The position numbers were made by a program, and so were the translations under genes. A stretch of 64,000 nt of DNA from Tricholomella constricta. Its lineage: Eukaryota > Basidiomycota > Agaricomycetes > Agaricales > Lyophyllaceae. A model generated the notes under the pieces. It searched no databases, was not told where the DNA came from, and saw only the letters and a list, made by a program, of their open reading frames with translations. Shown here piece after piece: positions 47,407 to 59,839 of the stretch. The stretch lies in NCBI GenBank assembly GCA_013368375.1, contig JAACJP010000020.1:62001-126000 (forward strand), written 5' to 3'. Numbering within the stretch: position 1 is the stretch's first letter; the number at the start of each line of letters is the position of its first letter.

Positions 47407-47852
47407 CAGTAGAAGACGTTCCGGAGGAAGAGGTGCACAAAATGCATAGTCTTCCGTCGGACGCGCCATGTCTACTGATGAGCGAGGAAGAGTATATAGA
47501 TACTCTTCAGGGGGAGAAAGGGTCAACCGAGTATGAAAAGAAAGACAAAACGCACAAAATGCAGCACAAAGAACCCAAATCTTCGCAAATCGATAATTTG
47601 GATAGCACTGAGGAGAAGGTAAAATTACCGGAACCACAAGTGTCACCACAAGTGGTGCAGGAGAAACCCAAGCGAACATTTTGGGATCGACCTGTACCAC
47701 ATCCGCACGTCGATTGGGCGTACGATCCTCGAATGCCATTTGAATGGAACGAGGTAATTGCGTCCATGCGTGCATATACGCGAGTCCAAGCGCCTCAAGG
47801 CGAGATATATCGCAATGCGCGCCCAGACGAGATATCCGAACCGTCAGTATAC
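47394..47852 (+). pseudogene. Element B pol, N-terminal fragment
   Basis: In-frame continuation after the Gag stop: LPRVTVEDVPEEE, Lys/Glu-rich region, then RTFWDRPVPHPHVDW and RAYTRVQAPQGEIYRNA. This corresponds to the acidic N-terminal part of pol before RT. The frame formally runs to 47906, but from about 47853 the sequence probably belongs to a copia LTR. Confidence 0.6.
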
Positions 47853-48173
47853 TGTTACGATTCGATGGGCCACCGTAAGTGTGCCCCCCCTTTGTTTATC
47901 TACTGAAAGGACTTTCTTTCATACTCTTTCATATAATCGGACAAAGGACACTTAGACACATATATATACGAGCTACTATACTTACGATACCCTTAGTTCT
48001 TATACACGGACTAAGGGTGAGCGACTTACTTATATTCTACACTAATACCCTTACTAACGATACCTTAGTTTATTCTGTGTATCTATAGGTATGATACACA
48101 AATATAGTTCTTATACACGGACTAAGGTTTATTCTGTGTATCTATAGGTGTATCCACAGATCAGATTCTAACA
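47853..48173 (+). repeat. Probable copia 5' LTR
   Basis: The right end is defined by TTCTAACA followed directly by a copia-type primer-binding site. TGTTACGATTCG at 47853 is the best left end (TGTTA...TAACA). Inside are internal duplications of TTCTTATACACGGACTAAGG and TTATTCTGTGTATCTATAGG. No second LTR is present to confirm the limits. Confidence 0.5.
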
Positions 48174-48184
48174 GGTTATGGGCC
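48174..48184 (+). promoter_or_regulatory. Copia primer-binding site (initiator tRNA-Met, internal)
   Basis: GGTTATGGGCC is the reverse complement of GGCCCATAACC, which fits the anticodon stem-loop of initiator tRNA-Met with CAU in the middle. Half-tRNA priming of this kind is known for copia-type elements. Confidence 0.65.
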
Positions 48185-48369
48185 TTTAAGCCGTACACCT
48201 CCCAGTGACGAGCTTTATTTGAATCTTGACTCTCTGAACACCCGGGCCGGTAGCCCATCTTATCTGGATCTTATCCAACTCGGGCCGACCGCCCTCATCT
48301 TATCAGCGCGTACTGGACACGTGCTAGGAGACCTTTGTCTACTACACTACCCCTCCCCCACTACAAACT

Positions 48370-50674
48370 ATGACTCAATCCATCGACGACGCGACGGCAG
48401 CCGAAATGCGCAGAATCGACAACTCTGCCGCATGTACCATACCCCTTGTCAAGATATCTATGGCCTACAAAGGCCACCTCCTCGTCAAAGACGATGGTAC
48501 CTACAGTACCTGGGCTCGCGACTTCGAGAACGAACTCATTATGAACGGCATCTGGGAATATGCCTTCGACCCCCCCCTCCGCCCCCACGAAATCTATGAA
48601 CCGCTTACCGCAACTGGATGGGGAATGATCGGCTCACCTGCGCGTTCATCGCCACAGGAGTCGCTAGCACTGAAAGGCAATTTATTCCACGGGAAGGGGC
48701 GAAGGCCTGTTGGTTGACAGTGAAGGGAAGGCACGAGGGATCGGGCCCAGTCCAACAGGTGCGATTGCTGCAGGAGGCCCTCGCGACGAAATGCACCACC
48801 GGGGAACCCCTCACCGAAACCATCGACCGTATCTTCGATAAGATCGACCGCGCGTTCGCAGTCGGGGAAGTTTCCTCCGACACACTCAAGTGTATTGCCT
48901 GCCTAGGCTCTCTCTCCGGACCAGCTTTTGCCCATGCCCGCTCCAACATATCGCACGACATCGCCGCCTCCACCAAAGACAAACCATACAAATCTAGCGA
49001 CATCCGCCGATACCTTGAGAACGAGCAGACCCTTATTACTGCCAACAAAGCCGACACCAACGCGCCAGCTACCGTCTTCGCCGCAAAGACCCATTCCCAC
49101 TCCCACTCCGGCCGTGGCCACAAAGGATCGGACCTCACCTGTACGACCTGCCTGGCCGCAGGGCGCCCCGCGAAAGGACACACCACGGAGTGGTGCATAC
49201 AACCGGGCGGCGGACAGGAAGGGAAGACCTGGCAAGAATCGCGGACGGCGCGCCACGCGGCTTTTGACGCCGCTCGCAAGAACAAAGACAAACCCAAGCC
49301 AGGCCAATCCAAAGTCACCATCACCCCCAGCGGAGGCTCTGCCTTCTCTATCGAAGGAGACGCGGCTATGATCGCTGCCTACATCGCAGCTCAGACCAGC
49401 ACAAAGACAGAGTTCGCCGGACTCGCATCCGACCAGATCCCAGATCTCGACCCCTCCATTCCTGATGCACTCGCGAACGCAGAAGCGATGGAGCTAGATA
49501 TGTGGCTTGCAGTCGGGGAAGAACTCACCGTAGGCATCAACTGGGACGAATATACCGCTGCGACCGTCGACGAAACGGCGCTCTCCAGCATTGCGCCACT
49601 CCATCAGACCAAACGGACCCCACTCGTTGCCATCGACGAGCACCCCTTCTACCTCGACTCTGGGGCCACTGTCCACATCTCCCAGAACAAGTCCGACTTC
49701 TGTTCTTTGTCTCCCATTGCCGCCCGATCCATCAGAGGTGTCGGGGGATCGTCGATCGCCGCTATCGGCGTCGGTACAATCCGCCTCCGAGTCGCACGGG
49801 GCGCCTACATTATCCTGGAGAACGTACTCTACGTACCTAAATCCACCGTCCGCCTGATCTCCATCAGCTCTCTGTCTACCCAGTCAAACACCATGACCAC
49901 CTTCGACAACGAGGGAACAAAGATCTTCAACAAGTCCACCGGCGCTCTCATCGCGACCGCCACACTCCTTCCGGAGAGACGCCTATACGCCCTCAACCTC
50001 CACGGTGCCCAAGCCGAACACACGTTCGCGACCCAGCACTCGCCCGACCTTGAAACCTGGCACCATCGCCTGGGCCATGCCAACTACCAGTCCATTATGG
50101 AGATGGCCCGGACTGGCATGATCGAAGGTATGCCCTCCTCATTTGCCTCCAAACCCCCCAAGTGTGACCAATGCATTCTTGGAAAACAGTCCCGCCGACC
50201 AGTTCCAAAGACACGCGAGGAGGGGTTGGGGCATAGGGCGACGCGAAAGCTGGGCATAATATGGGTAGATCTTACGGGCGAATCGGCTGTGACCTCACGT
50301 ACTGGGACAAATTATATGATGAATATTGTCGACGATTTCACAAACAAACCATGGTCTGTTCCCCTCAAGAAGAAGAGCGACGCCCTACCAGAACTCAAAG
50401 CCTGGATTCTCGCTCGAGAACTAGAGACGGGACTCAAAGTCTGCATCATCCGCATGGGAAATGACGGCGAGCTGAAAGGGATAGAGATGGACGCCTGGCT
50501 CAAACTACGCGGAACGCAACAGCAATTTGGCGCGCCGTACACGTCAGCCCACATGGGACGCGTCGAACGCATGCACCGCACCCTGATGGGCAAAGCGAGG
50601 ACAATGCGCATCGCTGCTGGATGCCCCGCATTCCTATGGGATGAATTCTACCTTACGGCTACACTTCAGTCAAC
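48370..50674 (+). pseudogene. Ty1/copia Gag-Pol, frameshifted and truncated in integrase
   Basis: The first frame starts MTQSIDDATAAEMRRID and has the copia Gag start (MAYKGHLLVKDDGTYSTW, ENELIMNGIWEYAF). At about 48617 a G appears lost from a run (TGG GGA ATG should read TGG GGN AAT), and the sequence continues as GNDRLTCAFIATG in the frame to 50732. Next come Gag with a CX2C zinc motif (CTTCLAAGRPAKGHTTEWC), protease YLDSGATVHIS (about 49651), pre-integrase HHRLGHANYQSI...KCDQCILGK, and the integrase core (VDLTGES, MGNDGELKG, GRVERMHRTLMGKARTM). Homology stops after FYLTATLQS at about 50674. RT and RNase H are absent. Confidence 0.9.
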
Positions 50675-51489
50675 CCCCTGGAGACCCCTTATTAGGGTAG
50701 TCAGTCCCACTGTGAAAGACTACCCTAACTAGGCCCTAGACCATGGTTCAGGACCACCCCCCCTGGGAATCCCATAATTAGGCATGGTCTTCCCATATTG
50801 GTCTTTCCCGACCATGCCCAGGGAGTGCCAAGTATTGTAATCTTGTCCAACTGTAATGTGGGGCTGCCCAAGAAATATGGGCAAGCCCAGCATGTCACGT
50901 CACACTTTAGCCAAGACCATACATAATAAAACATGGTTCAATCAGGCACTTGGAACTGGGCTTGTCATGTCACACTTATAGCCAAGGCCATACACAATAA
51001 AACATAGTTCATCCAGGCACTTGGAAAGCTTCAATGAGCATCATGTCAGTTTTCTCAAGCAAGCATAGTCCTGGACAAACAAATAAAAATTTGATTAGAT
51101 ACAAAAAAGCCAACTGTCTGTGGTAATCCTACTTTGAGTGTGACATGCCTTAAACAACTGTTGATGTATTTGGAGCTATAAAGTGATTATGACACATTCT
51201 TTAAGCTGTCGCACCATGCAGTGAGAATTTTTTCTTTGTAAGCACTACAGCAATTGCATGCATTTCAAAATGTATTTGAACTACGTGTGATTATGGCACA
51301 ATGTTCCGTTCAGTGCTCCATGTGATGGGTAATCAAATATTTGGTTCCCTATACAATACTCAAGTTTGCAATATGTTCAGATGTGTCCAGATGAGATTGT
51401 GAGGAGATAATAAGACTACATGTTATTTACTCCTGATGCAAGACATGTGCTATTCATCTGGGAAGGGGTTCATTAAAGTGTATATGTAC
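50675..51489. other. Noncoding AT-rich region with 11-bp hairpin at the breakpoint
   Basis: Directly after the copia break lies a perfect 11-bp inverted repeat TTAGGGTAGTC/GACTACCCTAA (50692-50702, 50718-50728). Then come words CATGGTCTTCCCATA and CATGCCCAGGGA that foreshadow the 85-bp array, and ACACTTTAGCCAAGACCATACA(T/C)AATAAAACAT(G/A)GTTCA occurs twice (about 50905 and 50967). No gene seen. Confidence 0.6.
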
Positions 51490-52200
51490 AGTGGTACTGC
51501 AGATGAGCAAGATCAATATGTTTAATTATCATACATGCGACTCTCATATTCCAGTATGGTTACATATTATAAGCATGCGGGATTCCCAACATGCAATGGT
51601 ACTGGACCAGATGGGCAAGACCAATGTGTTTAATTATCATATATGGGACTCCCATGGGCAAGACCACTACAACTGGGCAAGACCATATGTAATTTATACA
51701 GCACATGGGATTCCCGACATGCAGTGGTACTGGACCAGATGGGCAAGACCAATGTGTTTAATCATCATTTATGGGACTCCCATATCTCAGTATGGGCAAG
51801 ACCACTACAACTGGGCAAGACCATATGTAATTTATACAGCATGCGGGATTATGCAGTGGTACTGGACCAGATGGGCAAGACCACTACAACTGGGCAAGAC
51901 CATATGTAATTTATACAACATGCGGGATTCCCAGCATGCAGTGGTACTGGACCAGATGGGCAAGACCACTACAACTGGGCAAGACCATATGTAATTTATA
52001 CAGCACATGGGATTCCCAACATGCAGTAGTACTGGACCAGATGGGCAAGACCACTACAACTGGGCAAGACCATATGTAATTTATACAGCACATGGGATTC
52101 CCAACATGCAGTGGTACTTGACCAGATGGGCAAGACCAATGTGTTTGAATATCATATATGGGACTCCCATATTTCAGTATGGGCAAGGCCAATATAACTG
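51490..52200. repeat. 85-bp tandem array
   Basis: Units with GTACTGGACCAGATGGGCAA start at 51859, 51944, 52029 and 52114, exactly 85 bp apart; more diverged and longer units lie at about 51600 and 51728. Each holds two GGGCAAGACCA words and GGGATTCCCA. The open frames across it are artefacts. It adjoins the 3' end of the second KDZ gene and may be subterminal sequence of that element. Confidence 0.92.
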
Positions 52201-52334
52201 GGCAAGACCATATATGGTTTATATAACACATGAGCTTCTCATATATAAGGTTACACATGGTACAGGGTATTTAGTAATTGTTAGGAATATTGGAAAAGGG
52301 GCAAACAGGCCATAAGTGTCAATTGATCTTCTAG

Positions 52335-55300
52335 TTACTCTGTCTCATTACGATATGAGGCTGCAAAATCTAATGCATCTAAAGTCTCCACCAAGTAATT
52401 GTCAATATCAATATCAAACTCTTCATTGAGTTCATCTTCAGAAGATTCATTATCATTCTGATCAACAGATGCAGCTGTTACCTGATCAATGCTGGCATTG
52501 AGCAGCTCTTGCTGTGTAGGTCCCCATTCTGGAAGTGGATCTTGACCTGTATGAAGAGTGCGCAGGGGCAATTGCCATGTAACGTAGAGGCGAAGAAGGT
52601 CACGTCTTCTGACTTCAAATTGATATTTGAGAGATGAAGAGTCTGAAAAAAGAAGGTTAACAAAGGCCCAATCACAATGAAATCAAAAAGAAAATACCAG
52701 TGGAGTTGATTGCATTACAGATTACCTTCCATTCCTCAGAAAACCAGATTTGAAGTGCTCTTCGCTCATGTACCAGCCTTCTTTCCTCTTCTACACATCG
52801 ATCAAGCTCAAGGCGAGCTTTGATTCCATCTCTCACATGGTCATCAGACAGCCAGAGGGGTGGCTCATTTGATATGTCCTCTTCCAAGCCCACATCTTGC
52901 CAGATCTCATCATCAACATCCAGAGCAAACAGCCCTTTTGTTTCAATATGAGGTGGGCAGATAGCACCATGGGGAGCCTTCCTAGAGTCTATCAAAGACT
53001 GCATGACATCACAAAGCTTGTTGTAGTCACGTGCCAGCTGTTGAATGCTAGGATCACGCCTTCGAACAGAGGCCTCAGTATGTGAGTGGACCTTCTGCTC
53101 TAAATATCCTATAAGCCTGCTGTGATCAAATTGCTTTGAAAAACACTTACCGTTCACCTGCTTGCGAAATGATCGCTCTACACGGTCCATCTCAAACTTG
53201 CGGGCCCGCAGTTTCTCCCGTAAGCGCATCTTCAATGCACGAGCATTCATCCGGGCTGCAATAAATGGATTGCCAGCCAGACGACGCAACTCTGCCCGCT
53301 CGTCAACCCCCAGAGCACGTTCTTTGCTCCTGACAGCAGCTTCTGCATGCTCCAGCTGGGTGCGCAAGTCAGCTATTTGCATCTCAGCACGGCCAATATC
53401 AACAAAGTCAACATGAGGATCCAAGATGATGTTTTCTGAATCTGTCACACGTTGCTTGAGAATGTCACGTGCCTTCCGCTGGCGGATTGCCTCCTCGACT
53501 GCATTCTTGCCTTGGTTTTTTGATCGACCTGGAAAAGGTGCTCAGATATTGTGGAAGTTGTTTGGTGGGTGACTCACGTGGTAATGGCTTTGTTTGTGCC
53601 TCAACTTGTGAGTTCCACTCATTCCGAAGAAGCTCCTCCGATTTTCCGCAGGCATGCAAGACTTCTTCAGCTGTACAACGTTTTTCTTGACAATGTCTGG
53701 TACGACGCAACAGCCATGTTACTAGCTTTACGAGGCCTTCTCTGTCTGCTTGCTGGACCTGACGATCAAGGGTGTAGATCCGTTGATGGTACTAAAAATT
53801 GTATTATCAGTCAAAAAGAAAATTATGAATATCAGAAAACTTACACCGCAGACTCGCAGGTAAGAAATAAGCTTACTGATTGAGTGCCAGAAGCGCTCAC
53901 AGCCTTCACCATCCGAAAGTCCAAACCCTTCACATTTGCGTGGATGGTAAATAATTTGACATGCCCATTGGTGACCAAATGCATGGAAGACAGAGATCGC
54001 AAAGGTCAAACGATGAAGATAACGGTCAAGAAAACCCCATTTGATACAGCTGCGGTGGAGCTGGCAGCCAATGTCGTAGAGGAGCCCGATCTGAAAGGAG
54101 AGAGGTAGGTGTTGAAAGAGGGTCTCAATGAGGACCAGGGTGTAGTGCTGTTTCTCGCCAGCAGACCGCATATTGACAATCCAGAGTACTCGGTCGTGAC
54201 GGCAAAGCAAAGCCATCAGTGCAGTATCATCAAAGAACTGGGTGCTCGCCTTGGTCCTTGCATCATCAGCTGCCGTGAATCCTGCCTCACACCCATCCAG
54301 CACTGACTTTGGAACACGTAAAGGTCCCTCATATTTGTCATCCTGTTCATCATCCTGTCGACGGCTCTGCTTGCGTGGTTTAGATCTGGTTGGGCGAACA
54401 CTCTCAACATAGCGGGCCATGTGAATTGTGTCTGACTCGGGAACGAAAACTGTCCTTGGGTGGGTGCGGACTGGGTCTCGTGCCTGCTTATTGCGTTTCT
54501 GCGTGAAGCATGCATCGACACATACAATAGCGTCTGGACTGAAGAAAATTTGAATATATATTGATTCTGATGTGCAAGATACCACCTACCCTGAGTTTTC
54601 CTGTCGTGGATACTCTCCTCCAAAGCAAAGAGGGCATCGAGTTCGAAGATAATCACTGGGCCGTCCTCGAGCAACTGGTACAGGAAAAGGCTGAGAAGAC
54701 ATGCTAAATGGATCTTCCTCTTCGGCTGCTCGTCGTCGTTTTGAGGGAGAGTGGGGTTCATAGATTTCTTCATCCTCGGTGTCCAAGGCCTCAACAGTTA
54801 CACGGTGACGACTTGGTGTAGGAGGGGCCGTGGAATGTTCAATGTTGGCACTGCCGTCTACCAGACTACCATGTCGGTCACCGGTTACCACCCTCCGCAC
54901 TTGTGTGAGCTCCATATCGACATGTTTGGTGGTGGCGTCCTGGAGCATGTTATACCACTGCAACGCATTTGAAAACCGCCTTCGTAGTGAGCCCTGCACG
55001 TTAGGTTTGTCAGGACATGTAAAATCTTTGATGTATGAGACACCGACCTGTGTTGTGAGCTTGTAGCCCTGCGAATCAAGGAATTCCTCCACTGTACGAC
55101 ACCATGCTGTATTATTGGGTGGAATGTGGACAAAAAGACGGGTAACAAAGTCCAAAACTCGAACATCAACAGCCAGAGTAGGAGCGATGGGCGAGCATGG
55201 AAAAAGTCCCATTTTGATGAGTTGCAATGCGGCCGGCGCACATTCACAGGTATTGATTCTTGTGGACTCGAGAACTGATAAATTTGATTAGTGACTTGCA

Positions 55301-55846
55301 AACGTCCAGATCACATTGCAACACACCTGAAAATTTGACTACTATAATGCCAAATACCCTCCTGGGGCCTTCGCATATGCACGACACCTCTGGTGTCACG
55401 TCAAGCCGCAAAGACAAGGACATGCTGAGATAATGCATATAGGGAATAACAAGGCTTGGAATGACCTCCACCATCCAGCGATTGGACTGATTGAACCGCT
55501 TCTTGCGATAACGAGTCTGCGCGGGGTCTACAGTTGAAGGGAGAACGTATGTGAGATCATCCTCCAGCATGTTTTCAAAAAATGGATCAGCATTCTCAGC
55601 GGGTGGAGCGGGGGATGTGTTTGTGTCGAGGGGACGATCACCTGCAAATCCGACCTGTCCAGGGATTCGCAGGAGGTTAGGCTGCTGAATGAGAGATTCT
55701 CCATGGTGTAGATACACAAGGGGACGAATGCCGTCAGGACGGCTAAGATGATGAGGACGGCTAGGACCAGGGATTGGTGTGTAAGATCGTGGTGTGCTGG
55801 GACTTGAAGTTGCACTCTTCATCTTTTTGCTTAGCCTAGGCCGCAT
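52335..55846 (-). CDS. KDZ-superfamily transposase, CxC1 type
   Basis: Second KDZ transposase, apparently intact. Start ATG at 55846 (MRPRLSKKMKS). Exon 1 ends at 55327, intron 55326-55275 (GTGTGT...TCAG), exon 2 opens with the cysteine motif TCECAPAALQLIKMGLFPC typical of CxC1 proteins, then LAVDVRVLDFV, NTAWC, and, past an inferred 54-nt intron near 55000, LRRRFSNALQWYNML. After an intron near 54560 comes the core: CVDACFTQKR, DTALMALLCRHDRVLW, LYDIGCQLHRSC, VFHAFGHQWACQIIYHPRK and GEGCERFWHSISKLI. Later exons carry YHQRIYTLDRQVQQAD, TKPLPRSKNQGKNAVEEA, HTEASVRRRDPSIQQLARDY, and finally WGPTQQELLNASI with an acidic tail ending at 52335. At least seven short introns. No internal stop was seen in the joined exons. 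Confidence 0.9.
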
Positions 55847-57154
55847 ATTGCCAAAAAAAATCAGCAACAAGGACCGAGAAATGAGGGCAGCGTGTCGCGG
55901 TAACAGTGCAGCAAGCCCAGAATTGATCGGGTTTGCACATGACCGACGCGGTACAACACAAAAATACACTACAAAAGTACATTGCGCTCTGATGCAGGCC
56001 TTGCTGTGCGACATTACGGTAGATTATATATCAAAATTCCTCACTCGCCCTTCGCATTAAGTAGGGGCACAGCTATAGGAGAGTGAAAATTAGCTATTGC
56101 ATAATGGCGAGGATGCGGCACCTACCAACACAGCTCGACGTGCATTGTGATATTGAAAAGGGGCAGGGCACTCCTGTCGGGGTGCCACGATGTCCTTGGA
56201 GCTCATAATAACATCCTCAGTGAGCGGTGGGAGCGGTGTACTGGTGCGGTCGTCGCGGCGGCGGTGTTCGGGGCTCCGGGAGCACCGGCGGTCGCGGTCA
56301 TCATGGCGGTCATCCCAGCGGATGTGGCAGCGGGGGCTGCGGGAGCAGTCGCGATCATGGTCACAGTGCTCTCGGTATTGGGGGTGGCAGTGGGGGGGAC
56401 GCATGGCGCTCGTAGCGCCAGACAGAGGAGGGGGGATTTTTGGCCCACTGCGAGTGTGGTTAGTAGCCAACAAAAGCGGCAGGGGATGTATATATACCTG
56501 GATGCTTAGGCGGGAGCCTTCAAAGTAGCAGCTGTGCCTGGTAGAGGCAGTTGAGTGAAGGGTAAAGGGGGGGGGGGGACGACATACATTTCATAGTAGG
56601 CATCTTCGGCGTCACATTAACGTTGGGAGCGGAACTCGACAAAGGTGTAGCTGCGGGTCAAGCTGGAGCTCGCAATTCACCTCTTGTACTCATAGTTCAG
56701 TAAAAGCGGACACTAGATAATGATTTATACACACCTTGAACTTCCAAGGCCATACGAGAATAAAGATTTTAAGGATGTGATGGCGCACACAGACATACTG
56801 CACTCTCATTCACCCATATTGGGCTGCAGGATTCGTGCATCTTTAAGTAGTGCATACACCTTAATAAGGCTGCAACAACAACTTAAAGGTCAGGTGTGTG
56901 TCGAACCATAGTCCATGGAGCACCTGAAAATTGATGTCGCACTCTGGTTCCCAGGGCGCCAAGTCCACTGGGTAACACTCCAGTAGCTCCAACTGCAGAG
57001 GCTGGTTTGTGGACATCAAAATGAACTGGCGACTCATGTTCACACCATCCCCGCTCACATGTGAGCGGGGGCATACGAGTAAGGTTATTTCAAGGCTAAG
57101 TATGTAGTTTGTAGGAAGTATATAATAACGAGTGAAGAATTAGAGCATGTAAAA
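55847..57154. other. Intergenic between KDZ and Spt5-like genes
   Basis: Probable 5' region of the KDZ gene to about 56090. At 56473-56090 a minus-strand frame of 127 codons has RS/RD-type sequence (RDCSRSPRCHIRWDDR, RRCSRSPEHRRRDDR); it could be an exon of an unrecognised gene or chance in a GC-rich block. A G-run lies at 56567. At 57058-56861 a 65-codon minus-strand frame has no recognised relative. Nothing else is supported. Confidence 0.4.
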
Positions 57155-59700
57155 TCAAGCAACGACTCCTAAAGAACTGATATCTACATCTAGTCTATTC
57201 TTAGGATCATTCTTTGCATTCCGAGGTCGTACTATACACCGATCTCCATCTAAGCTGATGATATAGTACTCGACGCCTGTGATAGAGCCATCTTCAAGGA
57301 CGACAGCAGTCTGGCCCTTGACAGTAGGTCTGAGGGGTCGCACGTACTTATCAGGGACTAGAAGTGTAGACTGGATAGTAGTAAGCTTGACCAATCCTCC
57401 CTCGACCCCCGCCCATATTCCTAGCCTTCCCTCGAAATTTCCATTTTCCCATCCTGGTTTGCCGATGATAGGTCGTGTATCCTTCACTATCATTTTGATT
57501 CGCTTGCCTGCCAGTAAAGGATTTTCTATCCACGGATTACAAGCTGCGACAAAAGCGTCAGTAATCAAAGAAACAACTTGTCAATAGAATCTTACAGAAT
57601 GCAGTAAATGGGTTTGGTGTCCGAGAAGACGGATTCCAGGCTGGGCTGAGCTCTACAGTAGACGGTGTTGGGAACGGGGTTGATGGAACTGCACGACTCA
57701 GTGCATTTAATGGCTGACGCGAGCTTGAGGGTAAGGGAACCACAGGAAGAGTTGGTCCCTGTAGCGGCCGAAGTTCAGCATCACTACTGTAGAATGTGTC
57801 AGTACAGATTAGTTTTGAATGTTAGAACATACCGAAGACTAAGTTGCGAAACAGGGATCCGTTCTTTTCGCATGGTTGCTTGGAATTCAACAAGGACATG
57901 CTCATCGTCTAGACCCGATTTCACAATGCCTACATAGTCTTTCCACCGGCTACCCCTTATGACCCGGACATGTTTTCCATACAGGTGGAGGTGTGGATCT
58001 CGTTTGAACTTTACTTTCTGGGCTACCGTTGTACTACCCGAGGCTCTGACAAAGTCGGCCTCAAAAAAGTCGACGCAGTGGGCAGCAACTACTATCTAAA
58101 AGTACATCAATACCTCTCGGTCGAAAAATAAATGAAGTGACGAACCTCCTGTGCATGTTCACGATCATAAATAACCAAGCCTTCTCCACTGACTGCTATC
58201 ACCCAACCAACAGTACCTGCCTTGGGGCCATCTCTAACAATGATCTCATCTCCGATTGAGAGGTCCTTGCGCAGCGCGTCAAGAGCTACAGAGAGACGTA
58301 ATGATCCGTTCCTTAGGATCAGGCTAGCCTCATTCCCTGAAATGCTCTCAATCGTTCCAAGAGAACCTTGAGCCTGCCCAGTCGTTACCTTGACATGATC
58401 ACCAATACGTAGACGCTTGGCAGCTGCCACTTCCAAGGAGTGCTCGAGGAAACCTTTCGGAATTTCCTGAGCATGTTGGAAGCGGTCAAGTTCTGCAGGT
58501 GTCGGTGTCGCCTCCTGAGGATAAAAAAGGTCGGTGTCCGTCTGTAGGTAACCATCTTGATAAACTTGTCCTTTGAAGACAAACACTTGATTGCGTGTCT
58601 CTACCGAACCGTCACCATAAATTGATCTCACAAAGTTGGCATCGAAAAGGGCCTGGGGAGGGCGTCCTGTACGCTTGCGCTTACCAGCAGAAACTGAGGA
58701 TGGTGGTTGGAGTTTGAGACGTGGCACGACAAGGATCCTTGCCTGCCCAGGCCACATCTCGCCGAAGTGTTGGACGTAGGCAAGATCGCCTTTTGTGATA
58801 ATTTGTCAGATCGAGACTTGAATTGAAATTATAAAAACACCTTTATATGGGTACTTTGTTAAGCGAATCCACGATTGCGAGCGAGGAGTAAATGCAGGAG
58901 TTTCCTGGAGCCAGGCCGGTGCGTCCGATGGCTCAACGAAATGGACACGCTGGGGGAAAATGTTTGATACACCTTGACATAGTTCCCGGACATCGTTGAG
59001 CTGAGTGGCTTCTACCACTATCCAGCCGGGTCGAGAAACTCTCCCAACAATGGATGCCACAGACAAGTATTGACCTGCTGAACGGAAGACCTTTTCCATC
59101 AATATGGAAACTATGGTTTCCTCACAGCCGGACTACATTTGATTAGTTGTTTTTCCACAATGTTCTGGCATGTGGCGCACCTTGACAGCAACACGCCACA
59201 GACGTGCATTCTCAGCGAACGGTCGCTCATCATCCGTTGGTTGTGAAGGCACTGGTATCCTGTCGTGCTGTGCTCGTTCACGTGCACGGAGTACCAGTTC
59301 ATCCCAATCATCCGAGGTCTCTACTATGCGCTGGTACTCCCGAAAGAGACGGCGGTGTGACGTTGATCGGTCAGCTGCAGCAGACTCCCCTTCGTCAATG
59401 AATTCTGCAAGGATATGTGTCATTATACAAATTATAACAAAAGAGAAGATAGTAAACCTAAATCACTGTCGTCCTCATCGTCGTCGGTCTCATTGCCGCC
59501 GTCCACCGTGGCCTCTATGTCCAGAAATTGATGGGCACTATTTCTCTGGAATTTATTTAACTGACATTAGGCATCTACGACAGTGGTTCAAGGCGAGATC
59601 TATGTATTTACCTCAAGCCGTGGACGTTTCAGGTTGTTTCGTTGTGATGCGGGAGTTTGCACATTTGCCTGTAGAAGGCACCATCAGGCGTGACAAAATC
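57155..59700 (-). CDS. Spt5-like protein with NGN and multiple KOW domains
   Basis: Multi-exon minus-strand gene resembling elongation factor Spt5, which clamps RNA polymerase II. The upstream part reads LKRPRLERNSAHQFLDIEA and an acidic stretch (NETDDDEDDSD), then SHRRLFREYQRI. The NGN domain follows (LWRVAVK, intron, GCEETIVSILMEKVF, SVASIVGRVSRPGWIVVEA, VHFVEPSDAPAWL) and continues over another intron as SWIRLTKYPYKG/DLAYVQHFGE (about 59190-58750). Next are KOW-type repeats: LRIGDHVKVTTGQAQGSLG, LSIGDEIIVRDGPKAGTVG, LYGKHVRVIRGSRWKDYVG, and a last RIKMIVKDTRP/FEGRLGIW block. The stop is at 57155. The first exon is uncertain (about 59700). It lacks the long CTR repeats of canonical Spt5 and is probably a paralogue. 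It lies just upstream of a KDZ transposase on the same strand. Confidence 0.75.
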
Positions 59701-59839
59701 TTAGAAGCAGCGAGGAGTACTGTACTCCTCGCTCATGCTCGGGCAGATCTTCATTCAAATTATACATATGTAAGCTACTCTAAGCGACATAATAACAAAT
59801 ATTGTAGAGAGGGAAGAAAACTAGTTAATCTATGGTGAC

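Larger units (their letters stand above)
43903..47852 (+). mobile_element. Element B: Ty3/gypsy related to gypsy-1, 5' part only
   Basis: 5' LTR (43903-44136), leader, gag-protease (44251-47393) and the first ~150 codons of pol; the rest is replaced by a copia element. Its Gag shares WTFxDVIxGLYDRF and QDA motifs with gypsy-1, so the two belong to one lineage. It inserted into the 3' LTR of gypsy-2. Confidence 0.85.

Noticed and set aside
50692..50732. Helitron 3' end (hairpin followed by CTAG)
   Set aside because: The 11-bp hairpin directly precedes CTAG, but spacing is too short, the following base is not T, and no Rep-helicase gene or TC 5' end was found.
51491..52315. Trp/Gly/Asp-rich ORFs across the 85-bp array
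   Set aside because: They follow the repeat period and are not protein-like; no splice or start signals.
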